Below are positions 10,957 through 19,400 of a stretch of 64,000 bases of DNA, in pieces. A program made the translations under genes and the position numbers. Numbering within the stretch: the stretch's first letter is position 1; each line of letters starts with the position of its first letter. Location: the NCBI GenBank assembly GCA_948144175.1, contig CANXME010001990.1:1488001-1552000 (forward strand), read 5' to 3'. The notes below the pieces were generated by a model that saw nothing but the letters and a program-made list of their open reading frames with translations, searched no databases and had not been told where the DNA came from. The DNA comes from Closterium sp. NIES-65. Lineage: Eukaryota > Streptophyta > Zygnematophyceae > Desmidiales > Closteriaceae.

Positions 10957-12136
10957 TCAGTAGAGGGCCCGTCTGCTACTGACTTCCAGCGTTTCCCTGC
11001 TGCTTGGTCTATTTCTGCTGCTCAGCTTCCCCCTTTCTTCTAGCGTTTTCCACGCATTCGCTCTTGCGATGTCCCGACCGATTGCACGCAAAGCAGCGCC
11101 TTTTGAACGGTGCGGCAGTGGCATTTGCGGCGACGGCACGTATCGTAGCGCTCTCATTCGTCCCACAAGATAGATGTCCCCAATGGCTGCTTCCGTAGGA
11201 CCCCGGTCTCAGTCGGCGGAAGAAGTCGAGTTTCTCCGCCATAGCTAGAATTTCATAAAAGTCGGTGACGCCGCGCAGCTGGATTTCTTGAGCGATGTCT
11301 TGCTTCAGGCCGCCGATGTAGCGGTCGATGCGCTCGATCTCGTGCATATATCCCACCTGCTCGCATAGCGCCAGGAATCGGCTCGTGTAGTCTTGGACTG
11401 AACTGAGTTGGCGCCAAGTGCAGAGCTTCTGCCGCGCCGCGATCGAAGCCGCGATTGGCTCGAAACGAGCGTGCAGACCTGCGCACCACGCATCCCACGT
11501 GCGATACTAGGGCACCTCCACGAAGTACAACGGCGCCCGGGGTCCGGTTTGTCCTTCCCATGTCGGTAGAGTCGCATAGTCCATCGGCTTCGTGACGATG
11601 ACGCGCCACCAATCCATGGCCGGTCCTCGCAGCAGCGACACGGCGTAGCGGATTTTCGCCGTATCCTCCGAGACGTAGTTGGCGTAGAAAAACACGTTCA
11701 TCGTGAACAACCATGCCTGAACAGTAGGACCACCCCTATGACTGGGATCGAAGCATGGCGGACGCTGCGGCTTTAGCGGCATCGGTGACGGCAGTGCCGA
11801 ACCCTCGGTTGGTGCCGAAATTGTGACGCGTGGCTGGCTTCGGGCCGCATTCGTCGCTTCGGGGTGTGTCGTGTCGTGGTCGCCGTCCCCGTCGGGGCGG
11901 ACGACGCCATCACTGGCCGCGCTCGCGGGTTGCCCCACGCTTCCATGTTGTGATGCAGGCTGTTCCAGAGTGCCAGGTGCTTGAGATTGTGCTTGTTGTG
12001 CTCGTGTGAGATCGTTTTGCAGGGACGGGCGTTCTGCCGTCAACGTCGCGATTTCCTCGGCGCTCTCGCGGATTTGTCGCAGCAGATCGTTCAAGTGCTC
12101 ATGCGTGAGAGTCATGACGTCGATATGTTCAGCCAT
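10957..12136 (-). pseudogene. gypsy-1 gag
   Basis: Starts at the minus-strand ATG at 12136 and runs toward a CCHC knuckle at about 11055-11096 (CFACNRSGHRKSEC, C-X2-C-X4-H-X4-C). Around 11560-11740 it has the retrotransposon gag core, with an AWLFTMNVFF-type helix and a GPAMDWW motif. A TAG near 11509 interrupts it after roughly 209 codons; the same frame reopens directly and continues to the knuckle. Gag forms the particle shell and packages the RNA. Length and knuckle match Ty3/gypsy gags. Confidence 0.85.
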
Positions 12137-12304
12137 TTCGAAGGGCGTCGGCTCGTCTTAGTCTAGGCGCGGTCGTGGCTGCACGCGTTTACGAGAGAAC
12201 GCGAGGACAGCGGCTCATAGGTGTTAAGGTGCGTGAGTCTCTTCGAGTGAAAAAATCAAAAGTTGATTTCCTGGGGTGCGGAAATGCGCGGTCGGAAAAC
12301 GAAA

Positions 12305-12320
12305 GAGGCTCTGAATACCA
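12305..12320 (-). other. gypsy-1 primer-binding site
   Basis: Minus strand TGGTATTCAGAGCCTC, two bases inside the 5' LTR. It resembles the initiator-Met-tRNA complement with one extra T. The same variant recurs beside the orphan LTR at 36295-36309, which argues that the extra base is real. Confidence 0.7.
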
Positions 12321-12322
12321 AG

Positions 12323-12649
12323 TGTTACAGGTCCAATGGATCGACGTAGCAAGGATTGCACTAAGGTGTCAAACGAGTACAAAATGTGAGCGAAGGCATG
12401 AGCGAACATTTATACGCAAAACATGCAAACGGTAACGCGGTGCGTGCGAGCTAGCTAGTGCTACGCTGGCAGCAAGGCTCGGGCTAGTCCCGAAGCGTAG
12501 GCGGACACAGCCGTGCTAGCAGTGCGAGGTTTGGCAAAACAGTGCGCGCGAAGTTGGCGAAGCCCCGTTAGCAGTAACGGGCGAACAACGGCTGTTGCTG
12601 TACGCGATGTAGTCGGACTCCGTAAGGAATGCCGAGAAAATTCCTTACA
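12323..12649 (-). repeat. gypsy-1 5' LTR
   Basis: 327 bp, the partner of 6996-7322. It starts TGTTACAGG and ends TTCCTTACA on the plus strand and is followed by the target duplication ACTTC. Confidence 0.95.
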
Positions 12650-12654
12650 ACTTC

Positions 12655-13000
12655 ATATAGATTGGTTGCTTATAACAATTACCTTGCAGAATTTCACACA
12701 CACAGATACAAAAATGGCAGCCACAGATTTGGCAGGGTATTGGAAAAGTTTAGAGACTTGTTTTTTTTATGTCACACGATACATTTATGTTTACATTACC
12801 TCAATACATCTGAATCAATGCCCAAATACTCAACTTGGGTTGGTTTAGGCTCCGAATGCACATAATTAAACGTCGTTGGGGGCTCCTAGCCAGCATGTTT
12901 GTGGTCTAAACTGATTTGAGAGTTGTTCTCCTGCCTTTCCTATACATCCTCAACAAACTGTAAAATAAAGTTTGATTTACAAACTTTATGGAAAAAATAA
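12655..13000 (+). other. Unique sequence beside gypsy-1; possible small reading frame
   Basis: The interval continues the target-site sequence left of 6991. A pyrimidine-rich stretch ending TTACCTTGCAG (about 12680-12690) resembles a splice acceptor and precedes an ATG at 12714 that opens a 44-codon frame to 12848 (MAATDLAGYWKSLETCFF...). No family was recognised, and the frame loses complexity after about 18 residues. It may be the start of a host gene disrupted by gypsy-1, or chance. Confidence 0.15.
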
Positions 13001-13073
13001 CTAGTAGTTATAGTTGTAGAAGTAGTAGCACTAGTAGTAGTAATAATAATAAAAATAATAGTAGTAGTAGTAA

Positions 13074-13136
<63 letters not shown>

Positions 13137-13144
13137 TAGTAGTA

Positions 13145-13175
<31 letters not shown>

Positions 13176-13205
13176 AAGTAGTAGTAGGAGTAGGAGTAGC
13201 AGCAC

Positions 13206-13238
<33 letters not shown>

Positions 13239-13240
13239 TT
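13001..13240 (+). repeat. TAG/GTA trinucleotide microsatellite
   Basis: About 240 bp, mostly TAG repeats with AAT, AGG and AGC variants; the right end shifts to CAGCAG before the SINE-like repeat. The same motif resumes at 13614-13646 on the other side. Confidence 0.9.
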
Positions 13241-13613
13241 GTCAGAATCCCAACCACTAGACCATTGGGATATAAGGGCTTGTTTCAGTAGCGGGTCAGT
13301 GCGCCCATAACCCCCTAGGCAAACGCGCCTGTAACCCTCTCCAGGATCGATCGGGCATCCACAGTGCAGATCTACTGACACCCCCCCACACTGGGAGGCC
13401 CAGGACTAAGCACAGCGGCAACGGCCTACATGTGCATACACCGGGAATCGAACCCGAGACCGCTCTGATACTATGTCAGAATCCCAACCACTAGACCATT
13501 GGGATAAAAGGGCTTGTTTCACTAGCGGGTCAGTGCGCCCATAACCCCCCAGGCAAACGCGCCTGTAACCCTCTCCAGGATCGATCGGGCATCCACAGTG
13601 CAGATCTACTGAC
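13241..13613 (-). mobile_element. tRNA-derived SINE-like repeat, 1.6 tandem copies
   Basis: A 234-bp unit (13241-13474) is followed by a partial second copy (13475-13613), about 97% alike over the shared 139 bp. On the minus strand the unit has a tRNA-like head with a Pol III A box and B box (see next entry) and a roughly 160-bp body without coding potential. Pol III promoter boxes in a tRNA-like head plus an unrelated body define tRNA-derived SINEs, which are moved by LINE enzymes. The element is sandwiched in a TAG microsatellite, as if the trinucleotide were its tail. The tandem arrangement suggests slippage or unequal exchange after insertion. A tRNA-pseudogene satellite is the alternative. 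Confidence 0.65.
13433..13507 (-). other. tRNA-like head with A and B boxes
   Basis: On the minus strand TGGTCTAGTGG (13488-13498) is a perfect A box, of the form seen in plant tRNA-Glu, and GGTTCGATTCC (13444-13454) is a perfect B box. Between them TCTGA and TCAGA can pair as a 5-bp anticodon stem around a 7-base loop, CATAGTA. The T arm TCGGG/CCCGG also pairs. The acceptor ends do not pair well and the loop lacks the usual U33, so it is tRNA-like and probably not a functional tRNA. A second A box without a B box lies at 13254-13264. Confidence 0.7.
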
Positions 13614-13646
13614 AGTAGTATTACCATAGTAGTAGTAGTATTAGCT

Positions 13647-15303
13647 GCAAATCAAATTAATGAGTCTAAGATGTAATTAGTGACAAGTATGGATTTTTTC
13701 TGGTATACATTTCTTGTTGTTGCACAAGTTGGGTTTCTCGCTAAACAAATCTAAGCTGTTTTGTGGAATTGTCCGTAATCTGAATGCGCCTGGAAAGTCG
13801 ATGAAGATTCCCATTGGACGATATCCCCCCACGATTATCTTCACACATCTTGACCACGATTTTGACGAATGGAGTGTCTTCTTGATGCTGATGTGGCAAA
13901 TGGGATCAAGAAGATTCCCATCAACTTTTCGTGTCGCGCCCAGCATGCTGTAGGTTGTTCTTGGGGCTAGCCAGACAGCACACACCTGTTACAGTCTTCT
14001 AATCGCGCGAGCTGCTATGATTCGAGAACAATGTGTCAAGTGCGCGTGAGCAGCAGCTCAATTTCAGATAATCCCAAACTATCGAGCGCCTCCCTCGTTT
14101 GCACGCGATTCGTCCCTCCACCTTCGGCACATTCCATACAAGCAACCACCTATCTCACCCAACCACCTCCTCTTCAAAGCATCGACTTACTGCCTTACTC
14201 GTCATTTCTCTTCTTGCCATCTCTTCTCGATGCTCACTTTGCTTTCTAGTTTCTCCTCAGTTTCTTCGTCAGAATACATGGAGTTGATCGTTCATTCTAG
14301 ACAGCTATAACACTTTGTTGGTCGACGCGGTTCTAGTGCCAACTGTCTCTCGAAGAGCTTCTGATCGTGTGTTATGTCGCCGTTTTTGTGATTTTGGCTT
14401 TACTTATCTTACGTTGTGTGTGTGACATTCTAACGTGGGTGTCTTTTTTCCCTTTCTATGTATTTCGTGGCTCTTTCAATCTCACGCTGTCTGGAGAGTT
14501 GGTCACGTTTGTTTGTTCTGTGTATTTCCGGCTGTTCTCATCTCACATGTTGCTTGATTTGTGTGGCAGGTTCGCTCGTCTGGATGGGACCACACAATTA
14601 TTGGTACGCCATAAGTGTTGTTTCCATTTACAAGAAGTTGGATCTATGTTCCTTTGCGTTGTTTCTATGTGCAGGTGGATATATTCATGGCTGACATAAA
14701 AGACCTTTTGGTCCGGCTAGCTTATGTTGCTGTGAATCATGTTAAGGCTAGTGTACAGATGTGTTGAATATTTAATTAATGAAATAGCTACAAATACGAC
14801 CGTTTGCAGAACGAATGTAAATTTGGCACCAAAGAAAAGCTGTTTCAAAGACATCAAAAAATGTTCCTGCCAGTGATGTCAATTTATATGATGTCAATAC
14901 ATTAGAATTTATCATTCCCAAATTAATGGCCTTTAATTTTCCTACCTTTAACTTCAATTTACAGGGAGACGAGTCATGCATGTATATAGTCCTCAAATAA
15001 ACTACCATACACGGGCATTTACGACAATGTAGAGCGGGCCATAAATGGCTGTCTTAGTCAATTTACAGCCTGGCAATTCACGAGCCCCAAAAGCCTACGA
15101 AGCAACCTGCGTACAGTCGGCCAATTTAAGGCCATAAACCCGCCATATTAATGGCGATTATGGCTTTAAATTGCCATTCTTAAGGCCCACTTTTTTTAGA
15201 TGCACTGATATCCCTCGACGTGGCCCTGCACTAATAACTGCTCTTCTAAGCCCACCAGCGCATCTAAATCCATACATTTCCCTAATGTCGCCAAAAATCG
15301 CGG
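13647..15303 (+). other. Non-repetitive island; possible 5' part of a host gene
   Basis: The most gene-like unique sequence in the window, yet no protein family was recognised. From about 14060 to 14290 it is pyrimidine-rich, like a plant 5' UTR or intron. At 14674 CTATGTGCAG resembles a splice acceptor, followed by an ATG at 14687 opening 26 codons to a TGA at 14767 (MADIKDLLVRLAYVAVNHVK...). No supported continuation was found. The segment 14770-15300 is AT-rich with a hairpin. A degraded gene fragment is equally possible. Confidence 0.2.
15122..15173. repeat. Imperfect hairpin built on GGCCATAAA
   Basis: Left arm 15122-15146 (CAATTTAAGGCCATAA...CGCCAT) and right arm 15151-15173 (ATGGCGATTATGGC...AAATTG) are near-complementary with two or three mismatches or bulges and a four-base loop. 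Related words GGGCCATAAATGGC and AAGGCCC lie on either side. Confidence 0.8.
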
Positions 15304-15383
15304 CGAATTCGATCGGCCATTTTCAGGTGCATGCAACTTAGCCGAGGCGCGGTATTCAGGTGCATGCTATCCCGTCGTTTTTC

Positions 15384-15514
15384 TGTCAGAACATATAGCT
15401 TACTTGTTTGTGTAGGCTATAGTGGGGTATCCCATAGGGGGTACAACACATTAGGGTTTCCTATTTGTATTCACTTCACTTCATAGTCATTCATTCTCGT
15501 TCTTTGTTTTCACA
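15384..15514 (+). repeat. copia-1 5' LTR
   Basis: 131 bp, TGTCAGAAC...TTCACA. It contains GGCTATAGTGGGG and CCCATAGGGGG, blocks kept in every LTR of the family. It is expected to drive transcription; no unambiguous TATA box was assigned. Confidence 0.95.
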
Positions 15515-15529
15515 TGGAATCAGAGCAGG
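15515..15529 (+). other. copia-1 primer-binding site
   Basis: TGGAATCAGAGCAGG directly after the LTR. It matches the initiator-Met-tRNA complement apart from an A for T at position 4, a variant shared by copia-2 and copia-3. Confidence 0.85.
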
Positions 15530-15565
15530 TTCCCTCCTAGGGACTGCTTCTAGGGCCCACCGAAC

Positions 15566-15593
15566 CGCGCCCCGAGGCGCGTTTTTTTTTTTT
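15566..15593 (+). other. copia-1 leader hairpin with oligo-T
   Basis: CGCGCC/GGCGCG stem with a CCGA loop followed by 12 T. The same hairpin and T tract occur at the matching place in copia-2 and copia-3. A role in RNA dimerisation, packaging or transcript control is conceivable; none is shown. Confidence 0.6.
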
Positions 15594-15639
15594 AGCGACC
15601 CGTCGTGTCGCCCCTAGCGGCCCGTTGCGCCGCCCTTCC

Positions 15640-16410
15640 CCTAGCGGCTCCGCCGCCCTTCCCTAGAGGCCCCGCCGCCCTTCGATCGCGGCCCCGCCGC
15701 CCTCTGCTACGCGGCCCCACCGCCGCCCTTTGATCGCGGCCCCGCCGCCCTCGGCTACGCGGCCCCGCCGCCCTCTGCCACGCGGCCCCGCCGCCCTCTG
15801 ATACGCGGCCCCGCCGCCCTTCGATTGCGGCCCCGCCGCCCTCTACTACGCGGCCCCGCCGCCCTCTGCTACGCGGCCCCGCCGCCCTCTACTACGCGGC
15901 CCCGCCGCCCTCTGCTACGCGGCCCCGCCGCCCTCTGCTACGCGGCCCCGCCGCCCTCTGCTACGCGGCCCCGCCGCCCTCTGCTACGCGACCCCGCCGC
16001 CCTCTGCTACGCGGCCCCGCCGCCCTTCGATCGCGGCCCCGCCGCCCTCTGCTACGCGGCCCCGCCGCCCTCTGCTACGCGGCCCCACCGCCCTCTGCTA
16101 CGCGGCCCCGCCGCCCTCTTCGGTCGCGGCCCCACCGCCCTCTGCTACGCGGCCCCGCCGCCCTCTGCTACGCGGCCCCGCCGAGCCGCCCAGCATCAGC
16201 CGAGCCGCCCAGCAGCAGCCGAGCCGCCGCCGAGCCGCCGCCGCCTGAGCCGCCGCCCGGGCCACCTGAGCCGCCGCCCGAGCCGCCGCTGAGCTGCGGC
16301 CGAGCCGCCGCCCGAGCAGCCCGAGCCGCCCATGCCGCCTGAGCCGCCCGAGCCGCCCGAGCCGCCCGAGCCGCCCGAGCCGCCCGAGCCGCCCGAGCCG
16401 CCTGAGGAGC
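15640..16410 (+). repeat. copia-1 leader minisatellite
   Basis: From 15640 to about 16180 a unit of about 23 bp (CTCTGCTACGCGGCCCCGCC plus GCC) recurs roughly 20 times with variants carrying CTTCGATCG. From about 16190 to 16410 it gives way to a 9-bp GAGCCGCCC repeat. A 23-bp period cannot keep a reading frame, so the array is not coding. Copia-2 and copia-3 have different units at the same place. Confidence 0.85.
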
Positions 16411-16491
16411 CGTGCTGCTGTTCCTGAGCTGTGTTCCTCTGCTGCTGACCTACCCGACTCTCCCAGCCCGGTGAGACTTTCAGCTGCTGCC

Positions 16492-19400
16492 ATGGCCACC
16501 CCCAATGTTCTTACTTTTGACGCTGAGGGGAGGGCCATTGACTTTGCCGTCTGGATTGAAGACCTGCAGCTGTACTTACTGTGTGATGCGATAGATGAGG
16601 TCTCTCTCTTTGACTTTGTCTCTGGCGCTGTCCCTGCCCCACCTGCTGATGCTGACTCTGCCGTTCGCTCCAAGTGGGCGACCCGCGATGCTGCTGCACG
16701 TCTTGCTGTGCGTCGCCACCTCCCTTCCTCTGAGCGTGCCCACTTTAGTCAGTGCAAGACCGCTCAGGCCTTGTACGACGCTGTAGTTGCACGCTACTCC
16801 TCCCCTTCCTCCGCTACCCTTAGCCGCCTCATGCTACCGTTTCTCTTCCCTGACCTCGCTTCCTTTCCCACTGTCGCTGACCTCGTTACCCACCTCCGTG
16901 CTAGTGACACCCGCTACCGCGCTGCCCTTCCTGCTGAGTTTCGCGCTGCGAACCCTCCTCCCATGTACATCACTCTCTACTTTCTCGTCACCCGTCTCCC
17001 TGAGTCCCTTCGTGTCGTTAGGGACCAGTTTCTCTCTGTCTGTCCCACCACTCTCACTGTCGACCTCCTTGAGGAGTCCCTGCTAGCGGCTGAGAAGAGT
17101 ATTGTCGCTGTAGGGGCCTCTCGGGGTGACCCTCGCACCCCCATCTTTGAGGGGTGTGGTCCTTCCCCCCTGCTGCCCTCTGTCGCCTCTGCCGCTGCGG
17201 CCGACCTCACTGGTTTTGAGTCGGTCGGCGCGGCGTCTGCCCCCAGCGGCAGACGCCGCTCTGTCAAGGGCAAGGGGGGCAAGGGAGCGGGTGGAGCTAG
17301 AGGGGGCGGTGGAGGAGGCGGTGGGGGTGGCGGGGGGAGTGGGGGTGGCGGTGGGGGTGGTGGCGGGAGTGGAGGTACTGGTGGCGGCGGTGGAGGCAGA
17401 GGTGGCGGCGGAGGTGGTAGCGGAGGAGGCGGTGGGAGCGGTGGGAGCGACGGTCCTGGTGGGGGAGGTGGAGGTGGAGACGGGGGTGGCGGTGGAGGCG
17501 GGGGTGGCGGTGGAGGCGGGGGTCGGAGTGGCTCGTCCCAGCGGAGCAGCTCTGGGGGTGGTCAGCGCCAGCAGCAGCAGCAGCAGCAGCAGCCGCAGCA
17601 GCAGCCACAGCAGCAGCAGCGCTCTCGCACCGTCCCCGCCCCTCAGCAGCTCCGTGAGTGGTACTCGCAGCGTCAGCGTAGTGGTGCGCTTGGTCCTTGC
17701 CCCTACGTTCTTCGCACCGGTGACCGTGCAGGGGAGAGGTGTGGAGGCGCCCACACAGCCCGCCGCTGCTTTGGCCGCCTGACTGACGCCTGGCGTCAGC
17801 AGTTTCCGGAGGCAGCTGAGATCCCCCGCTGGGGAGAGCTGTCTAGGGCTGGTGTAGCTATTTATGATCTTGATTTTGATGATATTCTCTCTGCTATGTA
17901 TGCTGCGATTGGTAGTGATGAGGATGACTGTTACCGGTGTTTCCCGCCCGACCCGGGCATTGGTACTGCCGCGTCAGGTACTAGTGAGGCTGCTGCTCTA
18001 GGTGCCAGTGCGTCTGTGCTCTCAGGTGCTGGTGAGTCTGCCCTCTCAGGTACTGTGTCGGCTTCGGCCTCTCACACCTTCACCCTTGACTCTGGAGCGT
18101 CTCGCTCCTTCTTTAGGGACCGCACCACTCTGACGCCGCTGAGTCGGCCGGTTGCGGTGTCCCTGGCTGACCCCTCTAGGGGGCCTGTCCTGTCTCGCTT
18201 CTCCACTGTCCTCCCGTGTCCGGCGGCCCCCTCTGGCACCCTGACTGGTCTTTACCTCCCCTCGTTCTCGACGAACTTGGTGAGTGGTTCTGACCTCCAG
18301 GATGCGGGTGTCCACCAGTTCACCCCTGCTCGTCAGCGGGTGACCCATTGCACGGAGGCGGATACAGGTCGCCACCTGGCTACGTTTACACGTCGGCCAG
18401 GGTCGAGCCTGTACACACTGACCACTGCTTCTCCTCCAGGTGCTGAGTCTGGTAGGGTCCCTTCGTCTGGTCAGGTGTTTGCTGCAGCGTCCAGGTCTGG
18501 TCCTGAGTCTGCCCCCTGCTCGTGCCGTCGTCTGTCTCACGAGACCCTCCTCTGGCACCACCGCCTTGGCCACCCCTCTCTGCTTCGGCTCAGAGGCATG
18601 GCCTCGCGAGTCCTTGTGTCTGGTCTTCCCCGGTCTCTCCCTCCCCTTCCTCCGGGCCCTGGCCCCACCTGTGTCCCCTGTGTCGAGGGGCGCCAGCGTA
18701 CTGCCCCTCACTCCTCCCAGTTTCCTCCGACAGAGGCCCCGTTGCAGACGCTTCACATGGACGTGTGGGGCCCAGCCCGCGTCCGTGGACAGGGTCAGGA
18801 GCGCTACTTCCTGCTGGTGGTTGACGACTACTCGCGTTACACCACAGTCTTCCCCTTGCGCAGCAAGGGTGAGGTCACTGAGGTGTTGATCGACTGGATC
18901 CGCGCAGCTCGTCTCCAGCTTCGGAGGAGCTTTGGCTCTGACTTCCCTGTTTTGCGTCTGCACTCGGACAGAGGCGGAGAGTTCTCCTCTAGCCTCCTGA
19001 GTGCCTACTGTCGTGCGCGAGGCATCCGTCAGACCTTCACGCTTCCGGACTCACCACAGCAGAATGGGATTGCTGAGCGCCGCATTGGCATGGTCATGGA
19101 CGTCGCTCGTACGTCCATGATGCATGCGGCTGCTCCCCATTTTCTGTGGCCGTTTGCGGTCAGTTACGCTGCGCACCAGATCAACCTCCACCCCAGGGTC
19201 TCTCGACCGGAGACCTCCCCAGCCCTGCTGTGGACGGGGAAGGTTGGCGATGCGTCGGCGTTCCGGGTCTGGGGATCTCGGGCGTTTGTTCGCGACCTGT
19301 CTGCGGACAAGCTGTCCCCTCGTGCTTCTCCCTGCGTCTTCCTGGGGCTCCCCCCCGACGCCCCTGGGTGGCAGTTTTACCACCCCACCTCTCGACGTGT

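Larger units (their letters stand above)
6996..12649 (-). mobile_element. gypsy-1: complete Ty3/gypsy chromovirus, inactive
   Basis: A 5654-bp element read on the minus strand. Two direct LTRs of exactly 327 bp (6996-7322 and 12323-12649) begin TGTTAC and end TTACA on the plus strand, and are flanked by the perfect 5-bp target duplication ACTTC at 6991-6995 and 12650-12654. From its 5' end it holds the LTR, a tRNA primer site, gag with one CCHC knuckle, then protease, reverse transcriptase, RNase H and integrase with a C-terminal chromodomain, a G-rich polypurine tract and the 3' LTR. The PR-RT-RH-IN order is Ty3/gypsy and the chromodomain marks a chromovirus. The LTRs differ at about 19 positions by eye (near 6%). 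Stops, a frameshift and a lost protease Asp show it is dead. A copia solo LTR sits within it at 7648-7779. Confidence 0.95.

Noticed and set aside
12988-13260. Poly-Ser, poly-Thr and poly-Leu open frames
   Set aside because: Translations of the TAG/CTA microsatellite in different frames.
13433-13507. Functional tRNA gene
   Set aside because: A and B boxes are present but the acceptor stem does not pair and U33 is missing; it belongs to a repeated unit.
15640-16410. CRISPR-like array
   Set aside because: Units abut directly without unique spacers and the context is eukaryotic; these are minisatellites. The same holds for 27440-28530, 28790-29530 and 62380-62835.
16471-16491. Upstream in-frame GTG as start of the copia-1 polyprotein (same at 29735 and 61941)
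   Set aside because: Not an ATG. The ATG 21 bases later is conserved in all copies including copia-4 and is the expected eukaryotic start.
17083-17754. Thr/Ala-rich minus-strand frame of 223 codons opposite the poly-Gly tract, recurring in copia-2 and copia-3
   Set aside because: It is the antisense of a GC-rich coding repeat; its conservation follows from conservation of the sense strand.
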